Origin: Streptomyces chartreusis
Lineage (GTDB): Bacteria > Actinomycetota > Actinomycetes > Streptomycetales > Streptomycetaceae
DNA length: 64,000 nt
Direction: 5' to 3'
Assembly (NCBI RefSeq): GCF_008704715.1
Contig: NZ_CP023689.1
Coordinates: 7,440,001-7,504,000 of the forward strand
Position 1 is the stretch's first letter. Every line of letters begins with the position of its first letter. Below the pieces are notes generated by a model, which had not been told where the DNA came from, did not search any database, and was given only the letters and a program-made list of their open reading frames with translations. Positions 18,618 to 27,090 of this stretch are shown here, piece after piece. A program made the position numbers and the translations under genes.

Positions 18618-19597
18618 CGGCAGCGGTGAAGGATGAGATCTCCCGACTCCCCGTCACCCGGACCTGCTGCAGGAAGGCGGAGGTCTCCGCCATTCTGCGG
18701 TTCGCCGGCGGCCTCCACCTGGTCAGCGGGCGCATCGTGATCGAGGCGGAGCTGGACACCGCCATGGCGGCCCGCCGCCTCAAGCGCGACATCCTGGAGA
18801 TCTTCGGCCACAGTTCCGAGCTGATCGTGATGGCCCCGGGCGGGCTGCGCCGCGGCTCGCGTTACGTCGTACGGGTGGTTGCGGGCGGTGACCAGCTGGC
18901 CCGGCAGACCGGTCTGGTCGACGGGCGGGGCCGCCCGATCCGCGGCCTGCCCCCGCAGGTCGTGTCCGGGGCCACCTGTGACGCCGAGGCCGCCTGGCGA
19001 GGCGCGTTCCTCGCGCACGGCTCGCTCACCGAGCCCGGCCGCTCCTCCTCCCTGGAGGTGACCTGCCCCGGCCCCGAGGCCGCGCTCGCCCTGGTCGGCG
19101 CCGCCCGCCGGCTGTCGATCGCCGCGAAGGCCCGCGAGGTGCGCGGCGTCGACCGGGTCGTCGTCCGTGACGGCGACGCCATCGGCGCCCTGCTCACCCG
19201 CCTCGGCGCGCACGAGTCCGTGCTCGCCTGGGAGGAGCGCCGGATGCGCCGCGAGGTCCGCGCCACGGCGAACCGCCTCGCCAACTTCGACGACGCCAAC
19301 CTGCGCCGCTCCGCCCGCGCGGCCGTCGCCGCCGGTGCCCGTGTCCAGCGCGCCCTGGAGATCCTCGGCGAGGAGGTCCCCGAGCACCTCGCCGCCGCCG
19401 GACGTCTGCGCATGGAGCACAAGCAGGCCTCCCTGGAGGAGCTGGGCGCGCTCGCCGACCCGCCGCTGACCAAGGACGCCGTCGCCGGCCGTATCCGCAG
19501 GCTGCTGGCCATGGCGGACAAGCGGGCCCAGGACCTCGGCATCCCGGGCACCGAGGCCAACCTCAGCGAGGAGCTGGCGGACAACCTCGTCGGATGA
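18608..19597 (+). CDS. whiA: sporulation regulator WhiA
   Basis: 329 aa. In Streptomyces WhiA works with WhiB to trigger sporulation septation, activating ftsZ and other genes at GACAC-containing sites. The N-terminal two-thirds is a degenerate LAGLIDADG homing-endonuclease-like domain (RTCCRKAEVSAILRFAGGLHL, GAFLAHGSLTEPGRSSSLEV). The C-terminal DNA-binding domain holds a helix-turn-helix (EHKQASLEELGALADPPLTKDAVAGRIRRL in essence, residues of about 270-305). Length is standard. It is the last gene of the uvrC-rapZ-yvcK-whiA string and is followed by a strong terminator. Confidence 0.98.
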   Translation: MAMTAAVKDEISRLPVTRTCCRKAEVSAILRFAGGLHLVSGRIVIEAELDTAMAARRLKRDILEIFGHSSELIVMAPGGLRRGSRYVVRVVAGGDQLARQTGLVDGRGRPIRGLPPQVVSGATCDAEAAWRGAFLAHGSLTEPGRSSSLEVTCPGPEAALALVGAARRLSIAAKAREVRGVDRVVVRDGDAIGALLTRLGAHESVLAWEERRMRREVRATANRLANFDDANLRRSARAAVAAGARVQRALEILGEEVPEHLAAAGRLRMEHKQASLEELGALADPPLTKDAVAGRIRRLLAMADKRAQDLGIPGTEANLSEELADNLVG

Positions 19598-19618
19598 CGT
19601 GACTGATCGTCAACGTCT

Positions 19619-19651
19619 CGGTGCCGACGTCCACTTGGGACGTCGGCACCG
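19619..19651 (+). terminator. hairpin terminator after whiA
   Basis: A perfect 14-bp stem (CGGTGCCGACGTCC at 19619-19632 with 19638-19651) and a 5-base ACTTG loop lie 22 bp after the whiA stop, followed by a short T-containing stretch. Confidence 0.92.
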
Positions 19652-19748
19652 GTATTTGTCGGTCTTTGCGGCACTCTTGACTGGAACATGAAGTGGCCCG
19701 AGCCTGGCAGTCATTCGTCACTGTGGCGAAACACTGCTAGGGGGGTAC

Positions 19749-22703
19749 ATGAGACCCAGAGCGAGATCGATCCTCGCTGTCGGCGCTCTCCTCATAGGTG
19801 GAGCGAGTATCGCACCCATAGCCCAGGCACAACCGGGCAGTTCACAAGATTCCGACCCGAGTGAAGTGAAGGTCTTCCGGGCCGAGATCACCAAGAAGCA
19901 GGTACCCCTGCTGCTGGCGGCCGGTCAGGACGGCCACGAACTCAGTGAGCAGGCGCCCGCCAAGGGCACGGCCACCGTCGAGGTCTACCTCACCGACGAC
20001 CAGGCCGAGAAACTCCAGAAGCAGGGCGTCGAGCTCACCGAGCACGACCTCTCCGCCAAGGCGGAGGCCCGCACCGAGAAGGCCGCGGAGGGCGTGTTCC
20101 GCCCGTACAGCGGCGCCGGGGGGCTCAAGGAGGAGATAGTCAGGGCCGGGCAGCAGAACCCGGGCCTCACCAAGGTCGTCTCCATCGGCAAGACGGTGGG
20201 CGGCCAGGACATCCTCGCGCTCAAGCTCAGCAAGAACGCCAAGAAGAACAAGGACGGCGCCAAGCCCGCCGTCCTCTACATGTCCAACCAGCACGCGCGC
20301 GAGTGGATCACGCCGGAGATGACCCGGCGTCTGATGCACTACTACCTGGACAACTACAAGACGGACAAGCGCGTCAAGAAGATCGTCGACTCGACCGAGC
20401 TGTGGTTCGTCCTCTCGGCCAACCCCGACGGCTACGACTACACCCACAAGGACGCCGCCAACCGCCTGTGGCGCAAGAACCTGCGGGACATCAACGCCGA
20501 CGGTGTGATCAGCACCGGTGACGGCGTCGACCTCAACCGCAACTTCTCCTACAAGTGGGGCTACGACGACGAGGGTTCGTCCCCGAACCCCACCAGCGAG
20601 ACCTACCGCGGGGCGAGCGCCGGCTCGGAGCCCGAGACCAAGGCGATCGATGCCTTCCAGAAGCGCATCGGCTTCACCTACGGCATCAACTACCACTCCG
20701 CCGCCGAACTCCTCCTCTACGGCGTCGGCTGGCAGGTGGCCACCAACACCCCCGACGACGTGTTGTACAAGGCGCTCGCCGGCACCCCGGACAACTCCGC
20801 GATCCCCGGCTACCGGCCGCAGGTCTCCTCGGAGCTGTACACGACCAACGGCGAGGCGGACGGTCATGCCTCGAACGTCAACGGCCTGGCGATGTACACG
20901 CCCGAGATGTCGACCTGCCAGACCGCGTCGAACATCGACCCGAACGACCAGTGGAACGCGGCCGACTGCCAGTCGGTGTTCAACTTCCCGGACGACGAGA
21001 AGCTGATCCAGGACGAGTTCGCCAAGAACGTGCCGTTCGCGCTGTCCGTCGCCGAGAGCGCCGAGCGGCCCGACCAGCCCGTCTCCTCGCTCGGCCTGAA
21101 GGCCGCCGACTTCACCCCGGCGCCGTTCACCACGTCGTACTCCCGCGGCGCGGACCAGGAGGTCTCCGTCGTCGTACGCAAGTCCGTGCGCGACAAGGAG
21201 CTCAAGTACCGCGTCAACGGCGGCCGTACGCACGACATGTCGCTGCGGCCCTGGAGGGGCGGCGAGACGTACGGCGGTGAGGACAACCTCTACTTCGACG
21301 AGTACCGCGCCAAGGTCGCCGACGGCGATCGCGGCGACAAGGTCGAGGTGTGGTTCACCGGCGAGACCAGGAGCGGCAAGAAGGTCTCCAGCGAGCACTT
21401 CACGTACACCGTGGCCGAGCGGCCGCGCGCGGACGTGCTCGTGGTCGCCGAGGAAGGCGCCGGCGCCACCCACGCGCAGAAGTACGTCGACGCGCTGAAG
21501 GCCAACGGCCACCGGGCGATCGTCTGGGACGTCGCCGCGCAGGGCGCGCCCGACGCGCTCGGCGTGCTGGACCACTTCGACACGGTCGTCCACTACACGG
21601 GCGCGAACGTCCCCGGCAACGCCACCCAGCTCCAGCTGCGCGCCTACCTCAACGAGGGCGGCAAGCTGGTGGAGGCGGGCGAACAGGCCGGCGGCAACGT
21701 CGACCTCGGCGACGGCACCCTGTCGAACGACTTCAGCCAGTACTACCTGGGCGCGTACACCCGTACGTCGCTGCCCGGCGCCACCGGCTTCACCGGTTCC
21801 GGCAAGCTCGGCGGGGTCACCGGAGCGCTCGGTGACGCGACCGGCAACCCGCTGGACAAGGCCGGGAGTTACAGCGTCACCTCGGACCAGCTGGCCGCCG
21901 ACAAGTACCCGCAGTTCGCCAGCGCGGGCGCGGGCCAGTTCGCCGGCACGGTCAACCCGTACGGTCCCTACGCGGGTTCGTGGATGGCGGCGGCCGTGCA
22001 CACCGACGACGCCTACAAGCGGCTCACCAGGACGGTCGACCTCACCGGGGTGACCGCGGCACAGCAGCCGACCCTGCGCACCCAGTTGCTGTGGGACGTC
22101 GAACCTGGCTACGACAACGTCCTGATCGAGGCGCACGTCACCGGGGCCGAGGACTGGACGACACTCCCCGAGAAGAACGGCGCCGGCTCCAACGCCGTGC
22201 CTGCGGAGTGCGAGGCCGGCTTCTACATGGCCGAACACCCCTGGCTCAAGCACTACCTGACACAGTCCGCCGCGGGCTGCACCGCGTCCGGCACCAGCGG
22301 CCAGTGGAACGCGCTCACCGGCGCCTCCGCGGGCTGGAAGCAGGTCGAGTTCGACCTGAGCGCGTACGCCGGCAAGTCGGTGGAGCTCTCGATCGCCTAT
22401 GTCTCCGACCCGGGCTTCGGCGGGCGCGGCGTTCTCGCCGACCAGGCCTCGCTCGTCGTCGGCGGCGCAGCCACCGAGACCGACGGCTTCGAGACGTCGC
22501 TCGGCGCCTGGAGCGTGACCGGACCGCCCGCGGGCAGCCCGGCCGTGCTCAAGGACTGGACGCGCACCGGGGCGCTGTTCCAGACGTACGGCGCGATCAC
22601 CACGGACGACACGGTGCTCCTCGGCTTCGGCCTGGAACACGTCGCCGCGGCGGCCGACCGGACGGCGCTCATCGGAAAAGCCCTTTCCTCACTTGAGAAA
22701 TGA
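19749..22703 (+). CDS. secreted M14-family zinc carboxypeptidase
   Basis: 984 aa, a secreted metallocarboxypeptidase. A Sec signal peptide (cleavage near AQA28) precedes a propeptide-like region (about 29-115). The M14 catalytic domain has zinc ligands H182 and E185 (NQHAREW), LNRNFSYKWGYDD, and H316 (INYHSAAELLLYG), with catalytic E386 (MYTPEMS). After residue 440 come beta-sandwich and class-I-glutaminase-like segments resembling the C-terminal part of immune-inhibitor-A-type (M6) proteins. It probably digests peptides outside the cell. The start follows a GGGGGG ribosome site. It is monocistronic, with terminators on both sides. Confidence 0.93.
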   Translation: MRPRARSILAVGALLIGGASIAPIAQAQPGSSQDSDPSEVKVFRAEITKKQVPLLLAAGQDGHELSEQAPAKGTATVEVYLTDDQAEKLQKQGVELTEHDLSAKAEARTEKAAEGVFRPYSGAGGLKEEIVRAGQQNPGLTKVVSIGKTVGGQDILALKLSKNAKKNKDGAKPAVLYMSNQHAREWITPEMTRRLMHYYLDNYKTDKRVKKIVDSTELWFVLSANPDGYDYTHKDAANRLWRKNLRDINADGVISTGDGVDLNRNFSYKWGYDDEGSSPNPTSETYRGASAGSEPETKAIDAFQKRIGFTYGINYHSAAELLLYGVGWQVATNTPDDVLYKALAGTPDNSAIPGYRPQVSSELYTTNGEADGHASNVNGLAMYTPEMSTCQTASNIDPNDQWNAADCQSVFNFPDDEKLIQDEFAKNVPFALSVAESAERPDQPVSSLGLKAADFTPAPFTTSYSRGADQEVSVVVRKSVRDKELKYRVNGGRTHDMSLRPWRGGETYGGEDNLYFDEYRAKVADGDRGDKVEVWFTGETRSGKKVSSEHFTYTVAERPRADVLVVAEEGAGATHAQKYVDALKANGHRAIVWDVAAQGAPDALGVLDHFDTVVHYTGANVPGNATQLQLRAYLNEGGKLVEAGEQAGGNVDLGDGTLSNDFSQYYLGAYTRTSLPGATGFTGSGKLGGVTGALGDATGNPLDKAGSYSVTSDQLAADKYPQFASAGAGQFAGTVNPYGPYAGSWMAAAVHTDDAYKRLTRTVDLTGVTAAQQPTLRTQLLWDVEPGYDNVLIEAHVTGAEDWTTLPEKNGAGSNAVPAECEAGFYMAEHPWLKHYLTQSAAGCTASGTSGQWNALTGASAGWKQVEFDLSAYAGKSVELSIAYVSDPGFGGRGVLADQASLVVGGAATETDGFETSLGAWSVTGPPAGSPAVLKDWTRTGALFQTYGAITTDDTVLLGFGLEHVAAAADRTALIGKALSSLEK

Positions 22704-22766
22704 CACGCCGAGGTCAACCGCGCGCAACGCACGGTGACCGGAACGAGTGATCCGGGCTTCCCGGCG

Positions 22767-22804
22767 GGGCGGTCCGTACCCCTACTGGCGGGTACGGACC
22801 GCCC
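22767..22804 (+). terminator. hairpin terminator after the carboxypeptidase gene
   Basis: A perfect 15-bp stem (GGGCGGTCCGTACCC at 22767-22781 with 22790-22804) with an 8-base loop separates the carboxypeptidase gene from gap. Confidence 0.92.
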
Positions 22805-22932
22805 TGCGGTCTATGAGGCATCTGGATGTCACCACGGAGGCCACAGAGAGGTAGGGTCGTAGGCGGTCGGGGACATCCCAAATAGAGCTCGCCGGCACCG
22901 CATGGCCGGCGTACCAACGAGGAGATCGGTTC

Positions 22933-23940
<1,008 letters not shown>

Positions 23941-23967
23941 TCGGCAGAGCAGCACCTTGATGTAGGG

Positions 23968-24007
23968 CAGGGCCCGTGCGGCGCAGGGACGCGCCGCCCG
24001 GGCCCTG
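23968..24007 (+). terminator. hairpin terminator between gap and pgk
   Basis: 17-base arms (23968-23984 and 23991-24007) pair with one mismatch around a 6-base loop, 27 bp after the gap stop. It should limit readthrough from gap into pgk. Confidence 0.85.
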
Positions 24008-24030
24008 ACTCACGTGCAGACCAGGCCTTT

Positions 24031-24048
24031 TAGGATCACTGGCGATCC
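24031..24048 (+). promoter_or_regulatory. pgk promoter -10 and overlapping palindrome
   Basis: TAGGAT (24031-24036), the typical Streptomyces housekeeping -10, lies just after the gap terminator and about 45 bp before pgk. GGATC-N6-GATCC (24033-24048) overlaps the -10 and the predicted start site, so it could be an operator. No consensus -35 is seen at normal spacing. Confidence 0.6.
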
Positions 24049-24081
24049 GAGCATACGAACCCTCCTCGGGAGTCCCCTTCC

Positions 24082-25293
24082 ATGAAGACGATCGACGAAC
24101 TCCTCGCTGAAGGAGTCGCGGGCCGGCGGGTCTTCGTCCGCGCCGACCTGAACGTGCCGCTGGACGGCACCACCATCACCGACGACGGCCGCATCCGCGC
24201 CGTGCTGCCCACCGTCAAGGCTCTGGCCGACGCGGGCGCGCGCGTGGTCGTCGCCTCGCACCTCGGCCGCCCCAAGGGTGCCCCGGACCCCGTGTTCTCC
24301 CTCGCGCCCGCCGCCGCGCGCCTCGGTGAACTCCTCGGCGCCGACGTGGCCTTCGCGACCGACACGGTCGGCGAGTCCGCCCAGGCCGTCGTCGCCGGCC
24401 TCTCCGACGGCCAGGTCGCGGTCATCGAGAACCTCCGCTTCAACGCCGGCGAGACGAGCAAGGACGACGCCGAGCGCGCCGCCTTCGCCGACCAGCTGGC
24501 CGCCCTCGCCGATGTCTATGTCGGAGACGGATTCGGCGCGGTGCACCGCAAGCACGCGTCCGTGTACGACCTCCCGGCCAAGCTGCCGCACTACGCCGGC
24601 TACCTCATCGCGAACGAGGTCGCCGTCCTGAAGAAGCTCACCGAGGACGTCAAGCGGCCGTACGTCGTCGCGCTCGGCGGCGCCAAGGTCTCCGACAAGC
24701 TCGCCGTCATCGACCAGCTGCTCGCCAAGGCCGACCGGCTGCTCATCGGAGGCGGCATGGCGTACACCTTCCTCAAGGCCAAGGGCTACGAGGTCGGCAT
24801 CTCCCTCCTCCAGGCGGACCAGATCCCGGCCGTCATCGAGTACATGGAGCGCGCCGAGAAGAACGGCGTCGAAATCGTTCTGCCGGTGGATGTCCTGGTC
24901 GCCGGCGAGTTCCCGGACCTGAAGACCAAGGCCCCGGCCAACCCCACGACCGTCGCCGCGGACGCCATGCCCGCCGACCGGATGGGCCTGGACATCGGTC
25001 CGGAGTCCCGCAAGTTGTACGCCTCGAAGCTCGCCGACGCCGGCACCGTTTTCTGGAACGGCCCCATGGGCGTCTTCGAGCACCCCGACTACGCCGAGGG
25101 CACCAAGTCGGTCGCCCAGGCCCTCCTCGACTCCCCGGGCTTCACCGTGGTCGGCGGTGGCGACTCCGCCGCTGCCGTCCGCACCCTGGGCTTCGACGAG
25201 AACGCATTCGGCCACATCTCGACCGGTGGCGGCGCCTCCCTCGAATACCTCGAGGGCAAGACGCTCCCCGGCCTCGCCGCACTGGAGGACTGA
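24082..25293 (+). CDS. pgk: phosphoglycerate kinase
   Basis: 403 aa, transferring phosphate from 1,3-bisphosphoglycerate to ADP. RVFVRADLNVPLDG (near residue 15) is the N-domain signature, and SHLGRPKG, ENLRFNAGE and the C-terminal VVGGGDSAAAV nucleotide-binding segment follow. Length is normal. It is separated from tpiA by only 5 bases and from secG by a short hairpin, so pgk-tpiA(-secG) is probably one unit driven by the TAGGAT promoter. Confidence 0.98.
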   Translation: MKTIDELLAEGVAGRRVFVRADLNVPLDGTTITDDGRIRAVLPTVKALADAGARVVVASHLGRPKGAPDPVFSLAPAAARLGELLGADVAFATDTVGESAQAVVAGLSDGQVAVIENLRFNAGETSKDDAERAAFADQLAALADVYVGDGFGAVHRKHASVYDLPAKLPHYAGYLIANEVAVLKKLTEDVKRPYVVALGGAKVSDKLAVIDQLLAKADRLLIGGGMAYTFLKAKGYEVGISLLQADQIPAVIEYMERAEKNGVEIVLPVDVLVAGEFPDLKTKAPANPTTVAADAMPADRMGLDIGPESRKLYASKLADAGTVFWNGPMGVFEHPDYAEGTKSVAQALLDSPGFTVVGGGDSAAAVRTLGFDENAFGHISTGGGASLEYLEGKTLPGLAALED

Positions 25294-25298
25294 CCTCA

Positions 25299-26075
25299 AT
25301 GAGCACGCGCACGCCGCTGATGGCGGGCAACTGGAAGATGAACCTCAACCACCTCGAGGCCATCGCGCACGTCCAGAAGCTCGCCTTCGCCCTGGCCGAC
25401 AAGGACTACGACGCCGTCGAGGTCGCCGTCCTGCCGCCCTTCACCGACCTGCGCTCCGTGCAGACCCTGGTCGACGGCGACAAGCTGAAGATCAAGTACG
25501 GCGCCCAGGACATCTCGGCGCACGACTCCGGTGCCTACACCGGCGAGATCTCCGGTCCGATGCTGGCCAAGCTGAAGTGCACGTACGTGGCGATCGGCCA
25601 CTCCGAGCGCCGCCAGTACCACGCGGAGACCGACGAGATCGTCAACGCCAAGGTCAAGGCCGCCTACAAGCACGGCCTGACCCCGATCCTGTGCGTCGGT
25701 GAGGAGCTGGAGGTCCGCGAGGCGGGCAACCACGTCTCCCACACCCTCACCCAGGTCGAGGGCGGTCTGAAGGACCTCCCGGCCGAGCAGGCCGAGTCCG
25801 TCGTGATCGCCTACGAGCCCGTGTGGGCCATCGGCACCGGCAAGGTCTGCGGCGCCGAGGACGCCCAGGAGGTCTGCGCCGCGATCCGTGGCAAGATCGC
25901 CGAGCTGTACACGCAGGAGCTGGCCGACAAGGTCCGCATCCAGTACGGCGGCTCCGTCAAGGCGGGCAACGTCGCCGAGATCATGTCGCAGGCCGACATC
26001 GACGGCGCCCTGGTCGGCGGTGCCTCGCTGGACGCCGACGAGTTCGTCAAGATCGTGCGCTTCCGCGACCAGTGA
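25299..26075 (+). CDS. tpiA: triosephosphate isomerase
   Basis: 258 aa, a TIM-barrel enzyme interconverting dihydroxyacetone phosphate and glyceraldehyde-3-phosphate. MAGNWKMNLNH near the N terminus holds the substrate lysine; AIGHSERR holds the catalytic histidine; AYEPVWAIGTGK holds the catalytic glutamate and the mobile loop; YGGSVKAGN binds phosphate. It follows pgk after 5 bases, so the two are cotranscribed. Confidence 0.98.
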   Translation: MSTRTPLMAGNWKMNLNHLEAIAHVQKLAFALADKDYDAVEVAVLPPFTDLRSVQTLVDGDKLKIKYGAQDISAHDSGAYTGEISGPMLAKLKCTYVAIGHSERRQYHAETDEIVNAKVKAAYKHGLTPILCVGEELEVREAGNHVSHTLTQVEGGLKDLPAEQAESVVIAYEPVWAIGTGKVCGAEDAQEVCAAIRGKIAELYTQELADKVRIQYGGSVKAGNVAEIMSQADIDGALVGGASLDADEFVKIVRFRDQ

Positions 26076-26109
26076 GTATGCGGTAGCGGCGATCCGTCGT
26101 ACCCTGGCG

Positions 26110-26135
26110 GGGGCACAGCCCGGTGGCTGTGCCCC
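26110..26135 (+). terminator. short hairpin between tpiA and secG
   Basis: A perfect 11-bp stem GGGGCACAGCC (26110-26120 with 26125-26135) with a CGGT loop lies 35 bp after tpiA. It could be a partial terminator or an mRNA stabiliser, as secG follows directly. Confidence 0.7.
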
Positions 26136-26171
26136 TGTCGTCCATCCAGATCCGAGGAAGTTGGTCCAGCC

Positions 26172-26408
26172 GTGGTTATGGGGTTCTCGATCGCCCTGAT
26201 CGTCTTCAGCGGGCTGCTGATGCTGCTGGTGCTGATGCACAAGGGCAAGGGCGGCGGCCTCTCCGACATGTTCGGTGGCGGCATGCAGTCGTCCGTCGGT
26301 GGCTCCTCGGTCGCCGAGCGCAACCTCGACCGGATCACTGTTGTGGTCGGTTTGCTCTGGTTCGCGTGCATTGTCGTGCTCGGCATCATGATGAAGGTCA
26401 ACAACTGA
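26172..26408 (+). CDS. secG: preprotein translocase subunit SecG
   Basis: 78 aa, a small auxiliary subunit of the SecYEG channel in the plasma membrane. Two hydrophobic segments (about 3-20 and 53-74) flank the conserved LMHKGKGGGLSDMFGGG loop. The start is GTG 26172, with an in-frame ATG two codons later as alternative. The location after tpiA is conserved in many Gram-positive bacteria. Confidence 0.95.
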   Translation: MVMGFSIALIVFSGLLMLLVLMHKGKGGGLSDMFGGGMQSSVGGSSVAERNLDRITVVVGLLWFACIVVLGIMMKVNN

Positions 26409-26426
26409 CGAGCACGCACAATCCAC

Positions 26427-26537
26427 ACGTAAGGCCCCATGTTCGGTACGCGCAGCTCAGCGCGGCCTATCATGGGGCTTGCGTCTTGGTGTAGGGGTCT
26501 GTAACTCCAATCACTGGACGCGCGTTGGGCCTTACGT
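26427..26537. other. folded-looking intergenic element between secG and the rbpA-family gene
   Basis: A perfect 11-bp inverted repeat, ACGTAAGGCCC (26427-26437) and GGGCCTTACGT (26527-26537), encloses about 90 bases. Inside is a hairpin GCCCCATG/CATGGGGC (26434-26441, 26471-26478) topped by a CGCGC/GCGCG stem. GCGTC/GACGC (26481-26485, 26517-26521) encloses a further small stem. The outer repeat and first hairpin share GCCC, so they are mutually exclusive. It could be a secG terminator, an rbpA leader or a small RNA. Confidence 0.4.
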
Positions 26538-26608
26538 AGACTGAGGCGCTCGCAGCGAAGCGAAACGCCGACTCGCTTTGCGGCACCATCACGCAGGGAG
26601 TTACGACC

Positions 26609-26944
26609 GTGGCAAGTGGCAACGCGATCCGAGGAAGCCGGGTCGGGGCGGGGCCGATGGGCGAGGCCGAGCGGGGCGAGTCCGCGCCCCGGCTGCGCAT
26701 CTCCTTCTGGTGCTCCAACGGGCATGAAACGCAGCCCAGCTTCGCCAGCGACGCGCAGGTTCCCGAAACCTGGGACTGCCCGCGCTGCGGCTTTCCCGCC
26801 GGACAGGACCGGGACAACCCGCCGGACCCGCCGCGCACCGAGCCCTACAAGACGCACCTCGCGTATGTACGGGAGCGACGCAGTGACGCGGACGGCGAGG
26901 CGATCCTCGCCGAGGCGCTCGCCAAACTGCGGGGCGAGATCTAG
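26609..26944 (+). CDS. RbpA-family RNA polymerase-binding protein (RbpB-like paralogue)
   Basis: 111 aa, from GTG 26609 behind GGGAG. RbpA is an essential actinobacterial protein that binds RNA polymerase and principal sigma factors and stabilises open complexes. This copy has the basic N terminus AIRGSRVG, a zinc-site region WCSNGHETQPSF with Cys and His, the WDCPRCGFPAG CxxC pair, and a C-terminal helix (YVRERRSDADGEAILAEALAKL) that in RbpA is the sigma-interaction domain. It is shorter than the main Streptomyces RbpA as I remember it, so it is probably the paralogue RbpB. A structured 200-bp region precedes it. Confidence 0.85.
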   Translation: MASGNAIRGSRVGAGPMGEAERGESAPRLRISFWCSNGHETQPSFASDAQVPETWDCPRCGFPAGQDRDNPPDPPRTEPYKTHLAYVRERRSDADGEAILAEALAKLRGEI

Positions 26945-26950
26945 GAATTG

Positions 26951-26988
26951 AGGACCGGCCGGGTGCCCATGGGTGCCTGGCCGGACCT
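26951..26988 (+). terminator. hairpin after the rbpA-family gene
   Basis: AGGACCGGCC (26951-26960) pairs with GGCCGGACCT (26979-26988) with one A-A mismatch. The loop holds a smaller inverted repeat around CCATGG. It lies 7 bp after the stop. Confidence 0.7.
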
Positions 26989-27024
26989 GTCCGACGGGCT
27001 GCCCGGATTCCGCTCCGGGGCCGA

Positions 27025-27047
27025 TTGTCAGTGGTGCCCTCTACGGT
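27025..27047 (+). promoter_or_regulatory. RecA-NDp (PafBC-type) promoter of the MFS exporter gene
   Basis: TTGTCAGTG at 27025-27033, exactly 8 bases, then TACGGT at 27042-27047, is a perfect match to TTGTCRGTG-N8-TAnnnT and carries the same 9-base core as the uvrA promoter. It lies about 44 bp before the GTG at 27091. A TCGATC-N5-GATCGA palindrome (27055-27071) sits between promoter and gene. Confidence 0.82.
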
Positions 27048-27090
27048 TTGTGTATCGATCTTTCGGATCGATCGACCGGGAGGGGGAGCC

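Noticed and set aside
19656..19664. TTGTCGGTC upstream of the carboxypeptidase gene
   Set aside because: The ninth base is C rather than G and no TAnnnT hexamer follows at the right distance.
19842..22640. Long open frame antisense to the zinc carboxypeptidase
   Set aside because: Val/Leu/Gly-rich mirror translation without motifs; the sense strand has a signal peptide and zinc ligands.
26485..26540. tRNA-like or tmRNA-like look of the secG/rbpA-family gap
   Set aside because: No acceptor stem with T-loop GTTC sequence and no anticodon arm could be drawn.
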